Positions 5,763-12,667 of a DNA stretch of 17,289 nt are shown here, one piece after another. Numbering within the stretch: the stretch's first letter is position 1; every line of letters starts with the position of its first letter. Origin of the DNA: DATMBL01 sp050735975 (GTDB taxonomy: Bacteria > Desulfobacterota > Binatia > UBA9968); contig JBOHVS010000031.1 in assembly GCA_050735975.1 (NCBI GenBank), positions 1 through 17,289 on the forward strand, written 5' to 3'. The translations under genes were made by a program, and so were the position numbers. The notes under the pieces are model-generated. The model did no database searches. It was not told the origin of the DNA and saw only the letters and a list, made by a program, of their open reading frames with translations.

Positions 5763-6716
5763 TTACGCGAGCTTTCTCAGCTTCTGCAGGCTCCGGAGCT
5801 CCCGCGGCGGCTGCAGGCGTTGACCCATGATGGTCCACGAGACCTCGGCGACGTAGATGTTGCCGCGCGAGTCTAAAGCAAGGCCGTGCGGAGCGATGAA
5901 TTGTCCCGGCTTCTCTCCCCCGTAGATATCTCCAAGCCGGGCGAGCCGTTTGCCCGCTTTGTCGTAGATATCGATCCGTTGGCCGAGGTTCGGGCTGTCT
6001 TTGTTCACAGTCACTCCAGGGCCCAGTTCGCCGATGTAGCAGATCGGGTCCCGCGGGGCCGTGTCCAGATAGAGAGCGCAAGGGCGATGCATGTTGTTCC
6101 ACTGCGTCTCGTACTTGCCTTTGCCGTCAAAGACCTGCACGCGGTGATTTTCCCGGTCGGCGACGTAAACCCAGCCTTCCCGATCGGTGCAGATATTATG
6201 GACAATGTTGAACTGGCCGGGGTCACAGCCCGGCTCTCCCCAGGAGAAAAGAAGCTTCCCATCGGGCGAATATTTATGGACCCGCGAGTTGCCGTAACCA
6301 TCCGACACATAAATCTCCCCTTGTGGAGAAAAGGCGACGTGGGTGCAGCGGTTGAACGGCTCGCCGCATTGATAGGGCGCGCACGTTCCTGGGACGCCTA
6401 GGGTGAGAAGGACTTTGCCATCCAAAGTGCACTTGCGCACCGTGTGGTCGCCGTCGTCGGTCAAGTAGATGGTGTCGTCGTAACCTATCGTGGCGCCGTG
6501 CGCCCGCTTGAATACTCCCTCGCCCCAAGAACGGAGGAAGTTACCATCACGATCGAAGACGATGATCGGATGCGCGCCGCGCGTAAAACAATAAACCTGG
6601 TCTTTTTTATCGACTGCGACGGCGGCAACTTCGTGAAACGTCCAACCGTCGGGTAGCTTGCCCCAGCCCTCGATCACTTCGTAGCGAAACTCGCCGCTGC
6701 CCAAAACAACACTCAT
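5763..6716 (-). CDS. NHL-repeat beta-propeller protein
   Basis: A 317-residue protein with no signal peptide, composed of NHL-type repeats that should fold into a six-bladed propeller. Repeats can be followed as AVAVDKKDQVYCFTR-, IGYDDTIYLTDDGDHTVRK-, VAFSPQGEIYVSDGYGNSRV-, ICTDREGWVYVADRENHRVQ- and LALDSRGNIYVAEVSW, each followed by a strand such as VFDRDGNFLRSWG. Related proteins include peptidyl-hydroxyglycine lyase-like and gluconolactonase-like lyases, but most are of unknown function and none of their catalytic residues can be assigned with safety. AAGGAGGT at 6721-6728 (minus strand) lies four bases before ATG 6716. The DUF427 gene follows after 46 bases. The upstream region is an A-rich repeat. 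Confidence 0.85.
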   Translation of the reverse strand: MSVVLGSGEFRYEVIEGWGKLPDGWTFHEVAAVAVDKKDQVYCFTRGAHPIIVFDRDGNFLRSWGEGVFKRAHGATIGYDDTIYLTDDGDHTVRKCTLDGKVLLTLGVPGTCAPYQCGEPFNRCTHVAFSPQGEIYVSDGYGNSRVHKYSPDGKLLFSWGEPGCDPGQFNIVHNICTDREGWVYVADRENHRVQVFDGKGKYETQWNNMHRPCALYLDTAPRDPICYIGELGPGVTVNKDSPNLGQRIDIYDKAGKRLARLGDIYGGEKPGQFIAPHGLALDSRGNIYVAEVSWTIMGQRLQPPRELRSLQKLRKLA

Positions 6717-6728
6717 AGAGACCTCCTT

Positions 6729-6775
6729 AAAATGGAAAATGCAAAATTCAAAATGAAAAGTTCAAAATAAGCAAT
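6729..6775. repeat. A-rich tandem-like repeat (AAAATGCAAAATTC units)
   Basis: The stretch consists of degenerate units AAAATGG, AAAATGC, AAAATTC, AAAATG, AAAAGTTC, AAAATAAGCAATG. It lies directly upstream of the NHL gene's ribosome binding site and so forms the T-rich leader or promoter of that minus-strand message. It resembles a scattered intergenic repeat and is unlike the surrounding coding composition. Confidence 0.5.
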
Positions 6776-6788
6776 GTTTAAACCCACG

Positions 6789-6812
6789 ACTCCAATGCTC
6801 CATCACTCCATG
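6789..6812. repeat. CTCCA-unit degenerate direct repeat
   Basis: ACTCCAATG, CTCCATC and ACTCCATG follow one another between 6789 and 6812, three degenerate copies of an 8-base CTCCATxA unit. It is separate in sequence from the A-rich repeat next to it. Function unknown. Confidence 0.4.
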
Positions 6813-6851
6813 TCTCAGCCGGCTTTATCCATATCACGATTTCGCCGGCGC

Positions 6852-6860
6852 TGGTATAAT
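6852..6860 (+). promoter_or_regulatory. Extended -10 promoter for the MFS gene
   Basis: TGGTATAAT (6852-6860) has the perfect TATAAT box and the TGn extension; no good -35 box is seen at the usual distance, as is common when TGn is present. Transcription would begin near 6867, two bases before ATG 6869, giving a nearly leaderless message. No Shine-Dalgarno sequence precedes the ATG, which agrees. Confidence 0.65.
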
Positions 6861-6868
6861 CACGCGCC

Positions 6869-8035
6869 ATGAAACTTTCGCCCATTGTCTGCTACAGCCT
6901 GGCTGCGATCTGCCAAACCGCGGGATCATCAGGCGCCGCCATGTTGGCGCCGTTCTTCATGAAGGAGCACGGTTACTCCATTGCGCTCGTCGGTATCCCG
7001 CTTGTTGCCAACGGTGTAGGACGGGTTTGTTCGGATCTGCTGTCCGGCTTGATGGCCACTTATTTCAGTTCGGGCGTATTGATGATCGCGGCTGTGGTGA
7101 TCGGGTTCGCAACGAGTATGGTCGGCTACCTCTTTTTGGATGTGATGCCGGTTTTTATGACCGCATGGACCATCTTCGGTCTCACCGAAGCGATGTTTGC
7201 CCTGTCGCTTAGAAAAATCGGCTTTGACCGCTCCGTGCCCGAGCGCCAGGGGCAGGTTCAGGGCCAGATGGCTTCGGCATTGGGAATCGGCTTCACCTTG
7301 GGGCCGCTCCTGGGCGGCTTCGTCGGTAAATGGATGGGAGCTGACGCGCTGTTTCTGCTCTATGCCGTGCCGGAGGTGTTCGGGCTGGTTCTCATTTTGA
7401 TTGGCGGCGCGCACCGATACCGCAGGACCGCCAGAGAGACCTCGAAGACCCTCTGGCGCGAGGGACGCGACCTGTTAAGCAAGCCGACGTTTCTCGCATC
7501 CTGTTTGGCGATTTGCCAGGCGTTCTTTTTTTTAGTCGGGGTGACACGGGTCGCGTTTCCCTTTCTGGCCGTCAATCAACGCGGCATGGGCCTCGAAGTC
7601 GTTGGCACGATGGTTTCGATTTCACGCCTGACCGACACGCTCGGCCGCTTCAGCGGCGGCTTACTCGCCGACCGGATCAGACCTAACCGGGTCATTTTGC
7701 TTGGCGTTGCGCTGGGAATCCCGATGTTTATTTTTCAAGTCCACGGCAGCGGTTTTGTGACTCTGCTCATCCCGCTCGCGGTGATGACGCTGGGCTTTGG
7801 CTTCACCAACGTGGGCGCCACGACGTTTGCGTTGCAATCGGCGCCCGGTTCGGCAAAAGGATTGAGTCTCGGGTTATCGCGCGCGTCGACCTCCGTCGGG
7901 CAAATGCTCGGGCCGCTGTTGTGCGGCGCATTGATTGAGCGGCTGGGATATGACGGTGGTTTTCAGGCGATGGCCTTCATCTCTTCGGCCATACTTTTGT
8001 TGGTGTGGTGCGGACTAAAACGAGGTGGCGAATAA
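6869..8035 (+). CDS. Major facilitator superfamily permease
   Basis: A 388-residue, about 12-helix MFS transporter. The N-terminal half begins with a short cytoplasmic end and helix SPIVCYSLAAICQTAGSSGA; loop 2-3 has the GVGRVCSDLLSG form of the family's G-x-x-x-D/R-x-G signature; the middle cytoplasmic loop is basic (HRYRRTARETSKTLWREGRD); the second half has LGRFSGGLLADRIRPNR, the equivalent repeat of the signature. The C-terminal helices end at LLLVWCGLKRGGE. The substrate cannot be inferred. Its promoter lies so close that translation should start on a nearly leaderless message. It is flanked by the divergent NHL operon and by two intergenic repeats, so it is likely a single-gene transcript. 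Confidence 0.88.
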   Translation: MKLSPIVCYSLAAICQTAGSSGAAMLAPFFMKEHGYSIALVGIPLVANGVGRVCSDLLSGLMATYFSSGVLMIAAVVIGFATSMVGYLFLDVMPVFMTAWTIFGLTEAMFALSLRKIGFDRSVPERQGQVQGQMASALGIGFTLGPLLGGFVGKWMGADALFLLYAVPEVFGLVLILIGGAHRYRRTARETSKTLWREGRDLLSKPTFLASCLAICQAFFFLVGVTRVAFPFLAVNQRGMGLEVVGTMVSISRLTDTLGRFSGGLLADRIRPNRVILLGVALGIPMFIFQVHGSGFVTLLIPLAVMTLGFGFTNVGATTFALQSAPGSAKGLSLGLSRASTSVGQMLGPLLCGALIERLGYDGGFQAMAFISSAILLLVWCGLKRGGE

Positions 8036-8044
8036 AGCCATGAA

Positions 8045-8098
8045 GCCACAAAGACACGAAGGCACAAAGAAAACTTAGTGTCTTAGAGCCTTAGTGGC
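8045..8098. repeat. Inverted repeat with GCCACAAAGACAC / GTGTCTTAG arms
   Basis: The arms, 8045-8065 (GCCACAAAGACACGAAGGCA) and 8078-8098, agree in about 16 of 21 positions as reverse complements around a 12-base A-rich centre. The CACAAAGACACGAAGGCAC wording is typical of a dispersed intergenic repeat seen in environmental genomes. It starts ten bases after the MFS stop, so it can serve as a hairpin end for that message. Confidence 0.65.
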
Positions 8099-8178
8099 GG
8101 CGACTCTCGCGATTCGCAATCCGCAAGTCCCCTGCTCTCTGCCCCTCCTGCTGTGGATGATCGGAAGAAAAGACTTAT

Positions 8179-8258
8179 TCACCGCAGAGGCGCGCGAGAT
8201 CGCAGAGGATTGAATTTCAGGGAGAATATTCTCGGCGTGCTCAGCGTCTCCGCGGTGA
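8179..8258. repeat. Inverted repeat with TCACCGCAGAG / CTCCGCGGTGA arms
   Basis: The arms at 8179-8207 and 8231-8258 match as reverse complements with a few mismatches and one length difference: TCACCGC at one end, GCGGTGA at the other, with GAG/CTC and GCG/CGC blocks between. It is a second, unrelated hairpin repeat 80 bases from the previous one, lying just after the stop of the minus-strand hydrolase. Confidence 0.65.
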
Positions 8259-8274
8259 TATTTTCCCGGCCTCG

Positions 8275-9057
8275 TCACACTTTGAACTCTTCGCCCATCG
8301 TCAGCTCGCGGAGAAGGTCCTGCGGGTTTTCTCCCGTGGCTCCCTGACGGTTCTTTTCGGCGCGCCATGCATCCAAATAAGCCAGCACCTCGTCCTCGGA
8401 CAGCACGTCCGCGTATTTCTGGTTCATGTCGAAGAGGTTGATCGCGTGGCAGGCCTCATGGCGATCAAATACGCCTTCTTCCACGACCATCATGCGAAAA
8501 CGGTTTGTCGTGCCATCCACGACGCTCGCGCGCACACAGCCACTGGTGCTCTCGCCGACGGTAATAATCGTATCGACGCCGAGAAAGTTCAGATGACCGA
8601 CCAGGGGGGTTCCCCAAAAGGCGCTCGGAGAGACTTTCTTCAATACCGTCTCACCGGGGCGCGGTTTGACTTCATCGACGATGTCGAACTTGCGGCGAAC
8701 CCGGTCGAGCTGTTCCGGAGTCATATTCGCGCGCTTTGATTCTCGGCGAAAAGACCATCCCTCGATGCTCACTCCGTCCAATCCGGTTATGTGAATGATC
8801 GGGATGCCGACTTCGCGCGCCTTGGCCAATACCTTCTGAATATGGGGCAATGCATTCCAACCGGCGAGTCCGCAACTCCCGGGCCAGGCTTTAATCGAGT
8901 CAAGCAGCGGCTCCGGTTTATCGCCGAATACCCAGCGATACAGATCGATCAGCAACAGCGCCGGTCTCTGGCCGAAACCTATCTGCTTGTGCTGCTTCCC
9001 TGCTATGGAAGCCTTGTCCTGCTCCGTAAGAAAGCGGTCCCAAACTCGCTCAGCCAT
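8275..9057 (-). CDS. Isochorismatase-fold cysteine hydrolase
   Basis: A 260-residue member of the cysteine hydrolase/isochorismatase superfamily (N-carbamoylsarcosine amidase, maleamate amidohydrolase and others), which hydrolyses amides or ureido groups through an Asp-Lys-Cys triad. Asp38 in ALLLIDLY, Lys140 or Lys141 in TVLKKVSPSAFWGT and Cys174 in VGESTSGCVRAS are all present, with the usual cis-peptide region before the Cys. The N-terminal 25 residues and the long C-terminal tail after NLFDMNQKYADV are family extensions. GGAGG at 9065-9069 (minus) sits seven bases before the ATG, fixing the start. It is divergent from the 3-hydroxyanthranilate dioxygenase gene. Substrate unknown; a carbamoyl or amide product of ring catabolism is one possibility. 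Confidence 0.85.
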   Translation of the reverse strand: MAERVWDRFLTEQDKASIAGKQHKQIGFGQRPALLLIDLYRWVFGDKPEPLLDSIKAWPGSCGLAGWNALPHIQKVLAKAREVGIPIIHITGLDGVSIEGWSFRRESKRANMTPEQLDRVRRKFDIVDEVKPRPGETVLKKVSPSAFWGTPLVGHLNFLGVDTIITVGESTSGCVRASVVDGTTNRFRMMVVEEGVFDRHEACHAINLFDMNQKYADVLSEDEVLAYLDAWRAEKNRQGATGENPQDLLRELTMGEEFKV

Positions 9058-9101
9058 ACAAAAACCTCCTTTACCGGGGAATTAAACGGGGAACCTTGTC
9101 A

Positions 9102-9112
9102 CGGTTAAACCG
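9102..9112. promoter_or_regulatory. Possible operator palindrome CGGTTAAACCG
   Basis: CGGTT and AACCG are perfect inverted 5-mers around a central A, in the divergent intergenic region, placed at the expected start of the minus-strand hydrolase message. It could bind a regulator; the motif is short and may be chance. Confidence 0.3.
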
Positions 9113-9120
9113 AGAAAACA

Positions 9121-9148
9121 CTTATCATCGGGTCGTGCGGATGGTCAA
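9121..9148 (-). promoter_or_regulatory. Candidate promoter of the cysteine hydrolase gene
   Basis: On the minus strand TTGACC (9148-9143) and GATAAG (9126-9121) are separated by 16 bases, with five and four of six consensus matches. The start would be near 9114, about 57 bases before the ATG. Confidence 0.4.
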
Positions 9149-9226
9149 GCGACAACGATTGCCGATCCCGCCGTTTGCCATTGCGCCGGTGCTTTTGAAC
9201 GCTGTATATATTCCTTGGGAGGAGTT

Positions 9227-9742
9227 ATGGAAAAGCTGATTCCGGTAGACCTAAAAGATATCGTCGAGCAGGTCAGGGCCGAAGGAAAAGGGCGGCGTGT
9301 CCTATGGCAGGATTCCGAGTCGCTGGCGTTTCTCAGCAGCGGGCGCAGGGAGAGAAGAGATTTTCATGTCGACCCGAGCGACGAAGTCACCTTGCAGCTG
9401 AGCGGCGTGCAAAACCTTGTCTACATTACGTCTGAAGGCAAGCAACAGACGGCCGTTATCAAGGCCGGCCAGATGCTTCTCTGCCCGGGCGGGGTGCCGC
9501 ATTCGCCCAGAGTCGAAGAAAACTCGTGGTTTATCGTGTTCGAGCGCAAGCGCAAGCCGGGCGAAAACGATCAGTTCATGTGGTTCTGTGAGGACTGCGG
9601 CAAGAAAGTCTACGAAGTTTCGGTTGAGGTCGGGGACTATCGTCAGGATCCGGTGTCAGAAGTGCACCGGCGATTTTATGGCGATGAAGCATTGCGCGCC
9701 TGCAAGGGCTGCGGCAAGGTCATTCCCGCTCCACCCAAGTAG
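9227..9742 (+). CDS. nbaC: 3-Hydroxyanthranilate 3,4-dioxygenase
   Basis: A 171-residue cupin enzyme that cleaves 3-hydroxyanthranilate to 2-amino-3-carboxymuconate semialdehyde. The iron ligands are in place: His47 and Glu53 (DFHVDPSDEVTLQ) and His92 (GGVPHSP). The substrate-binding Arg43 and Glu106 positions (RRDFH, VFERKRKPGE) also match the well-studied bacterial enzyme. The C-terminal rubredoxin-like second iron site is complete: Cys121, Cys124 (WFCEDCGK) and Cys159, Cys162 (ACKGCGK). GGGAGGAG at 9218-9224 lies right before ATG 9227; a TTG at 9215 is rejected since it would swallow this site. The usual neighbours for 2-nitrobenzoate, kynurenine or NAD pathways (aminocarboxymuconate decarboxylase, kynureninase) are not in the window. 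It begins a four-gene cluster; a KynB-like gene lies at 2460. Symbol by homology. Confidence 0.88.
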   Translation: MEKLIPVDLKDIVEQVRAEGKGRRVLWQDSESLAFLSSGRRERRDFHVDPSDEVTLQLSGVQNLVYITSEGKQQTAVIKAGQMLLCPGGVPHSPRVEENSWFIVFERKRKPGENDQFMWFCEDCGKKVYEVSVEVGDYRQDPVSEVHRRFYGDEALRACKGCGKVIPAPPK

Positions 9743-9758
9743 CCTGCATTTGCCGGCG

Positions 9759-10535
9759 ATGAACAACTACGCAAAACGGCTCATGGGTCTCGCCCGCGAC
9801 TATCGCGACGCCGAGGCTCACATCGTCGCCGCGTTTTTCAAAGAGCCGCGTTCGAGCAAGGACCATTTGCGGTGGCTTAGGGCGCAAGCCTTCAAGGAAT
9901 ACTCGGCCATCAAGCCGATTTTCACCGCGTTGTCCAAACTCTACCCCGAAGTCGATTGTGGCATCGACCGTCACGATTTTGAGGAGCTAACCGAGAAGCT
10001 CGCCGACGAGACCAGGCATGCCCGGCTGGTTATGGATCTCTTGGAGCAGATCGGCGGCAAAAAAGTAACCTTCGCCGATTTGGTTTGGCTTTCGGAAGAC
10101 CGGAAGTTGGCAAAGATACGAGCGCGGTATTCCAGAAGCTACGCGACCTTGCTTCATGGCAACGGCAGGATTAAAGCGAAAGAGATCCGAAGGAAGGACG
10201 AACAACTCGAACGCGCCGCGATCACTCTGACTGAAGGCGGCGGCGGCGCCCTCTATGAAGTCTGCAGCAAGCTCAAGGATAGCGGCATTGAAGCCAAAAT
10301 CGCCCGTGTCTTCAGAGAAATCTTGCGCGACGAAGTAGAACACAAGGATAGCGGCGCCCGTATCCTGGGCTCGCTGATCAAGAGCAAATCGGCTTTCAGA
10401 CGCGCGGCGGGCATCATCTCGGCGGTCTCCCGGCAGCGCCTGCGGATGCGCAACGAGCAATTCGGGTTTCCACTCAGCGAAAATGAAATGACGGCGCTCG
10501 ACCAGCGCGCAAGGCGATCGGCGAGCGCGCTATGA
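9759..10535 (+). CDS. Ferritin-like protein, putative di-iron enzyme
   Basis: A 258-residue, all-helical protein I do not recognise by name. Its potential metal ligands form the classic di-iron pattern of the ferritin-like superfamily: Glu47 (AFKEYSA), Glu84-x2-His87 (LADETRHARL), Glu159 (LTEGGGGALYE), and Glu192-x2-His195 (RDEVEHKDSG). The spacing between the first Glu and ExxH (37) and between the second pair (33) fits helices A-B and C-D of a four-helix bundle. The residues after 200 (ILGSLIKSKSAFRRAAGI) may be an extra amphipathic segment. It starts 16 bases after the dioxygenase stop with no strong ribosome site and overlaps the next gene by four bases, so co-translation is likely. Function inferred only as oxygen or iron chemistry; an oxygenase, a hydroxylase, or iron storage are possible. 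An ATG at 9417 far upstream in the same frame is ignored because it lies inside the dioxygenase. Confidence 0.8.
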   Translation: MNNYAKRLMGLARDYRDAEAHIVAAFFKEPRSSKDHLRWLRAQAFKEYSAIKPIFTALSKLYPEVDCGIDRHDFEELTEKLADETRHARLVMDLLEQIGGKKVTFADLVWLSEDRKLAKIRARYSRSYATLLHGNGRIKAKEIRRKDEQLERAAITLTEGGGGALYEVCSKLKDSGIEAKIARVFREILRDEVEHKDSGARILGSLIKSKSAFRRAAGIISAVSRQRLRMRNEQFGFPLSENEMTALDQRARRSASAL

Positions 10536-11446
10536 TTCGAACACGTCTCCCGTCCCCATCCCGTCACCGGATCGTTCGGACGGCGCTTCTCGGGTTTTTC
10601 GGTTTCTTAAGCCTGATGCCTTGCTCGGCGCCGGCCCTGAAAGCGTCCCTGCCGGGCGAGGGCATCAACGATTTCGCCGGGATGATGCCGGAGGTTAGCG
10701 CTCATGAAATGGACGAGAGGCTGAAACGTTTCAAAACCCAGACCGGCCACGCCGTATCAGTTCTTACGGTAAACGGGCTTGACGGTGAATCGATCGAAGA
10801 CTTCGGTGGCAGAATGTTCGAGAGCCTGCCTCTCCGGGATACTGATCTAAATAAAGCCGTTCTTCTTATCGTTGCTCGAAAGGAGCGACGGGTCGGAGTT
10901 CAGATGGGCGTCGATTTGCGACATCTATTCCCTGAACCCGCGGCAAGTGAGAAACTTCAACACCATGTAGACCCGTACTTCGACGGCATGAGACCTGATT
11001 TAGGGATTCACGCGGGAGTCGATTACATTTTCCGGGTGATTAAAGGTAACGTTCGGGTAACCGGCATGACAGAGAAGGAACAGCTCGAAGAGAAATCGAT
11101 CAGCGGTCGCGGGGCCGGAGGCATCTTCTCATTGCTTCTAGCTCCCTATTTGGCATTCATGGTGGGCGGCTTGTGGGGAATCTATGCGACGAATTTCGGC
11201 GTGCAGCGCGGGTTGCGCCTGTTCATGGGCGCCGTATTAGGCAGCGGCGTGGCGAAGGCCGTGGCAGTCGTTATGTCTTTAATGGGCAGCTATAGCGACG
11301 GCCTGTGGTACTTCATTCTCGCCGTCAGCATCACCCTGGCTGTATTCGGTAGCCTGACGGAATTTTGGATGTTGGGAGAATGGAGCGGCATCCCGACGGT
11401 GAAGGACCCGATTAAAAGAAAACCCGAAGATAACATGGGAATCTGA
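10532..11446 (+). CDS. TPM-domain membrane protein
   Basis: A 304-residue protein with an N-terminal signal or anchor helix (basic residues to 16, then hydrophobic 18-36), a TPM domain about residues 45-170 (INDFAGMMPEVS, TGHAVSVLTVNGLDGESIEDF, KAVLLIVARKERRVGVQMG), and three likely membrane helices at roughly 197-219, 228-250 and 257-277. TPM domains (PF04536) occur in periplasmic or thylakoid proteins such as YgcG and TLP18.3/Psb32, some with phosphatase activity or linked to photosystem repair; the exact role here is unknown. The start overlaps the previous stop as ATGA at 10532-10535. The Cys at 31 lies in a weak lipobox-like context, so a lipoprotein is not excluded. Probably the TPM domain faces the periplasm. 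Confidence 0.8.
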   Translation: MIRTRLPSPSRHRIVRTALLGFFGFLSLMPCSAPALKASLPGEGINDFAGMMPEVSAHEMDERLKRFKTQTGHAVSVLTVNGLDGESIEDFGGRMFESLPLRDTDLNKAVLLIVARKERRVGVQMGVDLRHLFPEPAASEKLQHHVDPYFDGMRPDLGIHAGVDYIFRVIKGNVRVTGMTEKEQLEEKSISGRGAGGIFSLLLAPYLAFMVGGLWGIYATNFGVQRGLRLFMGAVLGSGVAKAVAVVMSLMGSYSDGLWYFILAVSITLAVFGSLTEFWMLGEWSGIPTVKDPIKRKPEDNMGI

Positions 11447-11462
11447 AAGGAGAGGCAATTGT

Positions 11463-12572
11463 ATGGCAGCCCGATATCGCGCGGATCACATAGGCAGTCT
11501 GCTGCGACCTGCGGAACTTCTGCAGGCCCGCGGCGATGAACGGATGGATCGCGACCAATTGCGGATGCTGGAGGACAAGCACATTCAGCGTGCGCTCGAT
11601 CGGCAAAAGGAGATCGGCCTCAAGATTTTTACGGATGGCGAGCTGCGCCGGCGTAATTTCATGAGCGACTTCAACGACTCCGTCGAGGGCGTCGATGAAG
11701 GGGACAATCTGCAAGGTTCATGGCAAGCGGGTAACCCGGCTGGGTTAACGCAGCCTTCGCGTGTGCCTGGCATTGTCGCCGGCAAGATCAAGAAGAAAAA
11801 AAATTTGATGCAGCACGAGCTCGCGTTCCTAAAGCAGCATAGCCCTGGAGACATCAAAGTCACCCTGCCCACTGCGAATCAGTTTCCTGCTATCTCTTAC
11901 AAGCGAGGCATCACCGATAAGGTCTATCGGAACCATTCCGCTCTGCTGTGGGACATCGTCCCGGTCATCAAATCGGAGATACAATCGCTCGTTGACGAAG
12001 GCGTGCAGTATGTGCAGATTGACGCGCCCCGCTACAGTTACTACATCGATCCCAAATGGCGGGACTACATCAAGAATGACATGGGGCTGGATCCCGAAAC
12101 GACGCTCGACGAAGCCATTCAAGCCGACAATGCCTGCCTAGAGGGCGCCAAACGCGCGGGAGTTATCCTGGCGATTCATCTCTGCCGGGGCAACAATCGG
12201 AGCCAGTGGTACGCTGAAGGGGGCTACGACGCGATCGCGGAGAAGTTGTTCGGGAAGCTCGAAGTGGACGTTTTCCTGTTGGAGTATGAGACCGAGCGTG
12301 CGGGCACTTTTGAGCCTTTGCGCTTTGTGCCAACAGGCAAAACGGTCGTCCTGGGACTCGTGAGCAGCAAGGTGCCGGAGCTCGAGTCCAAAGATGGGCT
12401 TAGACGGCGCATCGATGAGGCGAGCAAATATGTGCCTCTGGAGAACCTGGCGGTCAGTCCTCAATGCGGCTTCGCCTCTACCATGGAAGGCAACCTGCTG
12501 AGCGAGGACGTCCAATGGCGCAAGCTCAAGTTAGTTGTAGATACCGCTCAGGAAGTTTGGGGGCGGGCGTAG
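11463..12572 (+). CDS. MetE-like cobalamin-independent methyltransferase (C-terminal type)
   Basis: A 369-residue protein of the MetE C-terminal/UROD-like family (COG0620), the stand-alone form without the MetE N-terminal half. The zinc ligands are present: His239 and Cys241 (AIHLCRGNN), Glu274 (FLLEYE) and Cys335 (SPQCGFAS). RADHIGSLLRP at the N-terminus and QIDAPRYSYYID in the centre are typical. Such proteins move a methyl group to or from a thiol, in many bacteria to homocysteine from a donor other than methyltetrahydropteroyltriglutamate, but many members have other substrates. AAAGGAGAGG at 11446-11455 precedes the ATG. The gene follows the TPM gene by 16 bases. Residues 107-114 contain a short Lys run. 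No metF or methylene-THF gene is next to it. Confidence 0.88.
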   Translation: MAARYRADHIGSLLRPAELLQARGDERMDRDQLRMLEDKHIQRALDRQKEIGLKIFTDGELRRRNFMSDFNDSVEGVDEGDNLQGSWQAGNPAGLTQPSRVPGIVAGKIKKKKNLMQHELAFLKQHSPGDIKVTLPTANQFPAISYKRGITDKVYRNHSALLWDIVPVIKSEIQSLVDEGVQYVQIDAPRYSYYIDPKWRDYIKNDMGLDPETTLDEAIQADNACLEGAKRAGVILAIHLCRGNNRSQWYAEGGYDAIAEKLFGKLEVDVFLLEYETERAGTFEPLRFVPTGKTVVLGLVSSKVPELESKDGLRRRIDEASKYVPLENLAVSPQCGFASTMEGNLLSEDVQWRKLKLVVDTAQEVWGRA

Positions 12573-12639
12573 ATACGCTCTCCCGAAGAGCTCATCCGAG
12601 CTCGGGCGCGTCGTGAGCTTCTGCTTGAAGCCCAAACAC

Positions 12640-12663
12640 AAAAAGGCCGGTTGCGCCGGCCTT
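12640..12663 (-). terminator. Rho-independent terminator of the ACT-domain gene
   Basis: AAGGCCGG (12643-12650) and CCGGCCTT (12656-12663) form a perfect 8-bp stem with a five-base loop. Read on the minus strand the stem is followed by a run of five U from 12644 to 12640, four bases past the stop of the ACT gene. On the plus strand it lies behind the MetE-like gene but is followed by only a short AGCTTTA, so the minus direction is the stronger. Confidence 0.8.
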
Positions 12664-12667
12664 AGCT

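Noticed and set aside
8446..8739. Plus-strand frame opposite the cysteine hydrolase
   Set aside because: It lies fully inside a gene with intact catalytic residues on the other strand.
9417..9758. N-terminal extension of the ferritin-like gene
   Set aside because: This part is read in another frame of the dioxygenase, is Arg/Ser-rich and without homology; ATG 9759 begins the recognisable protein.
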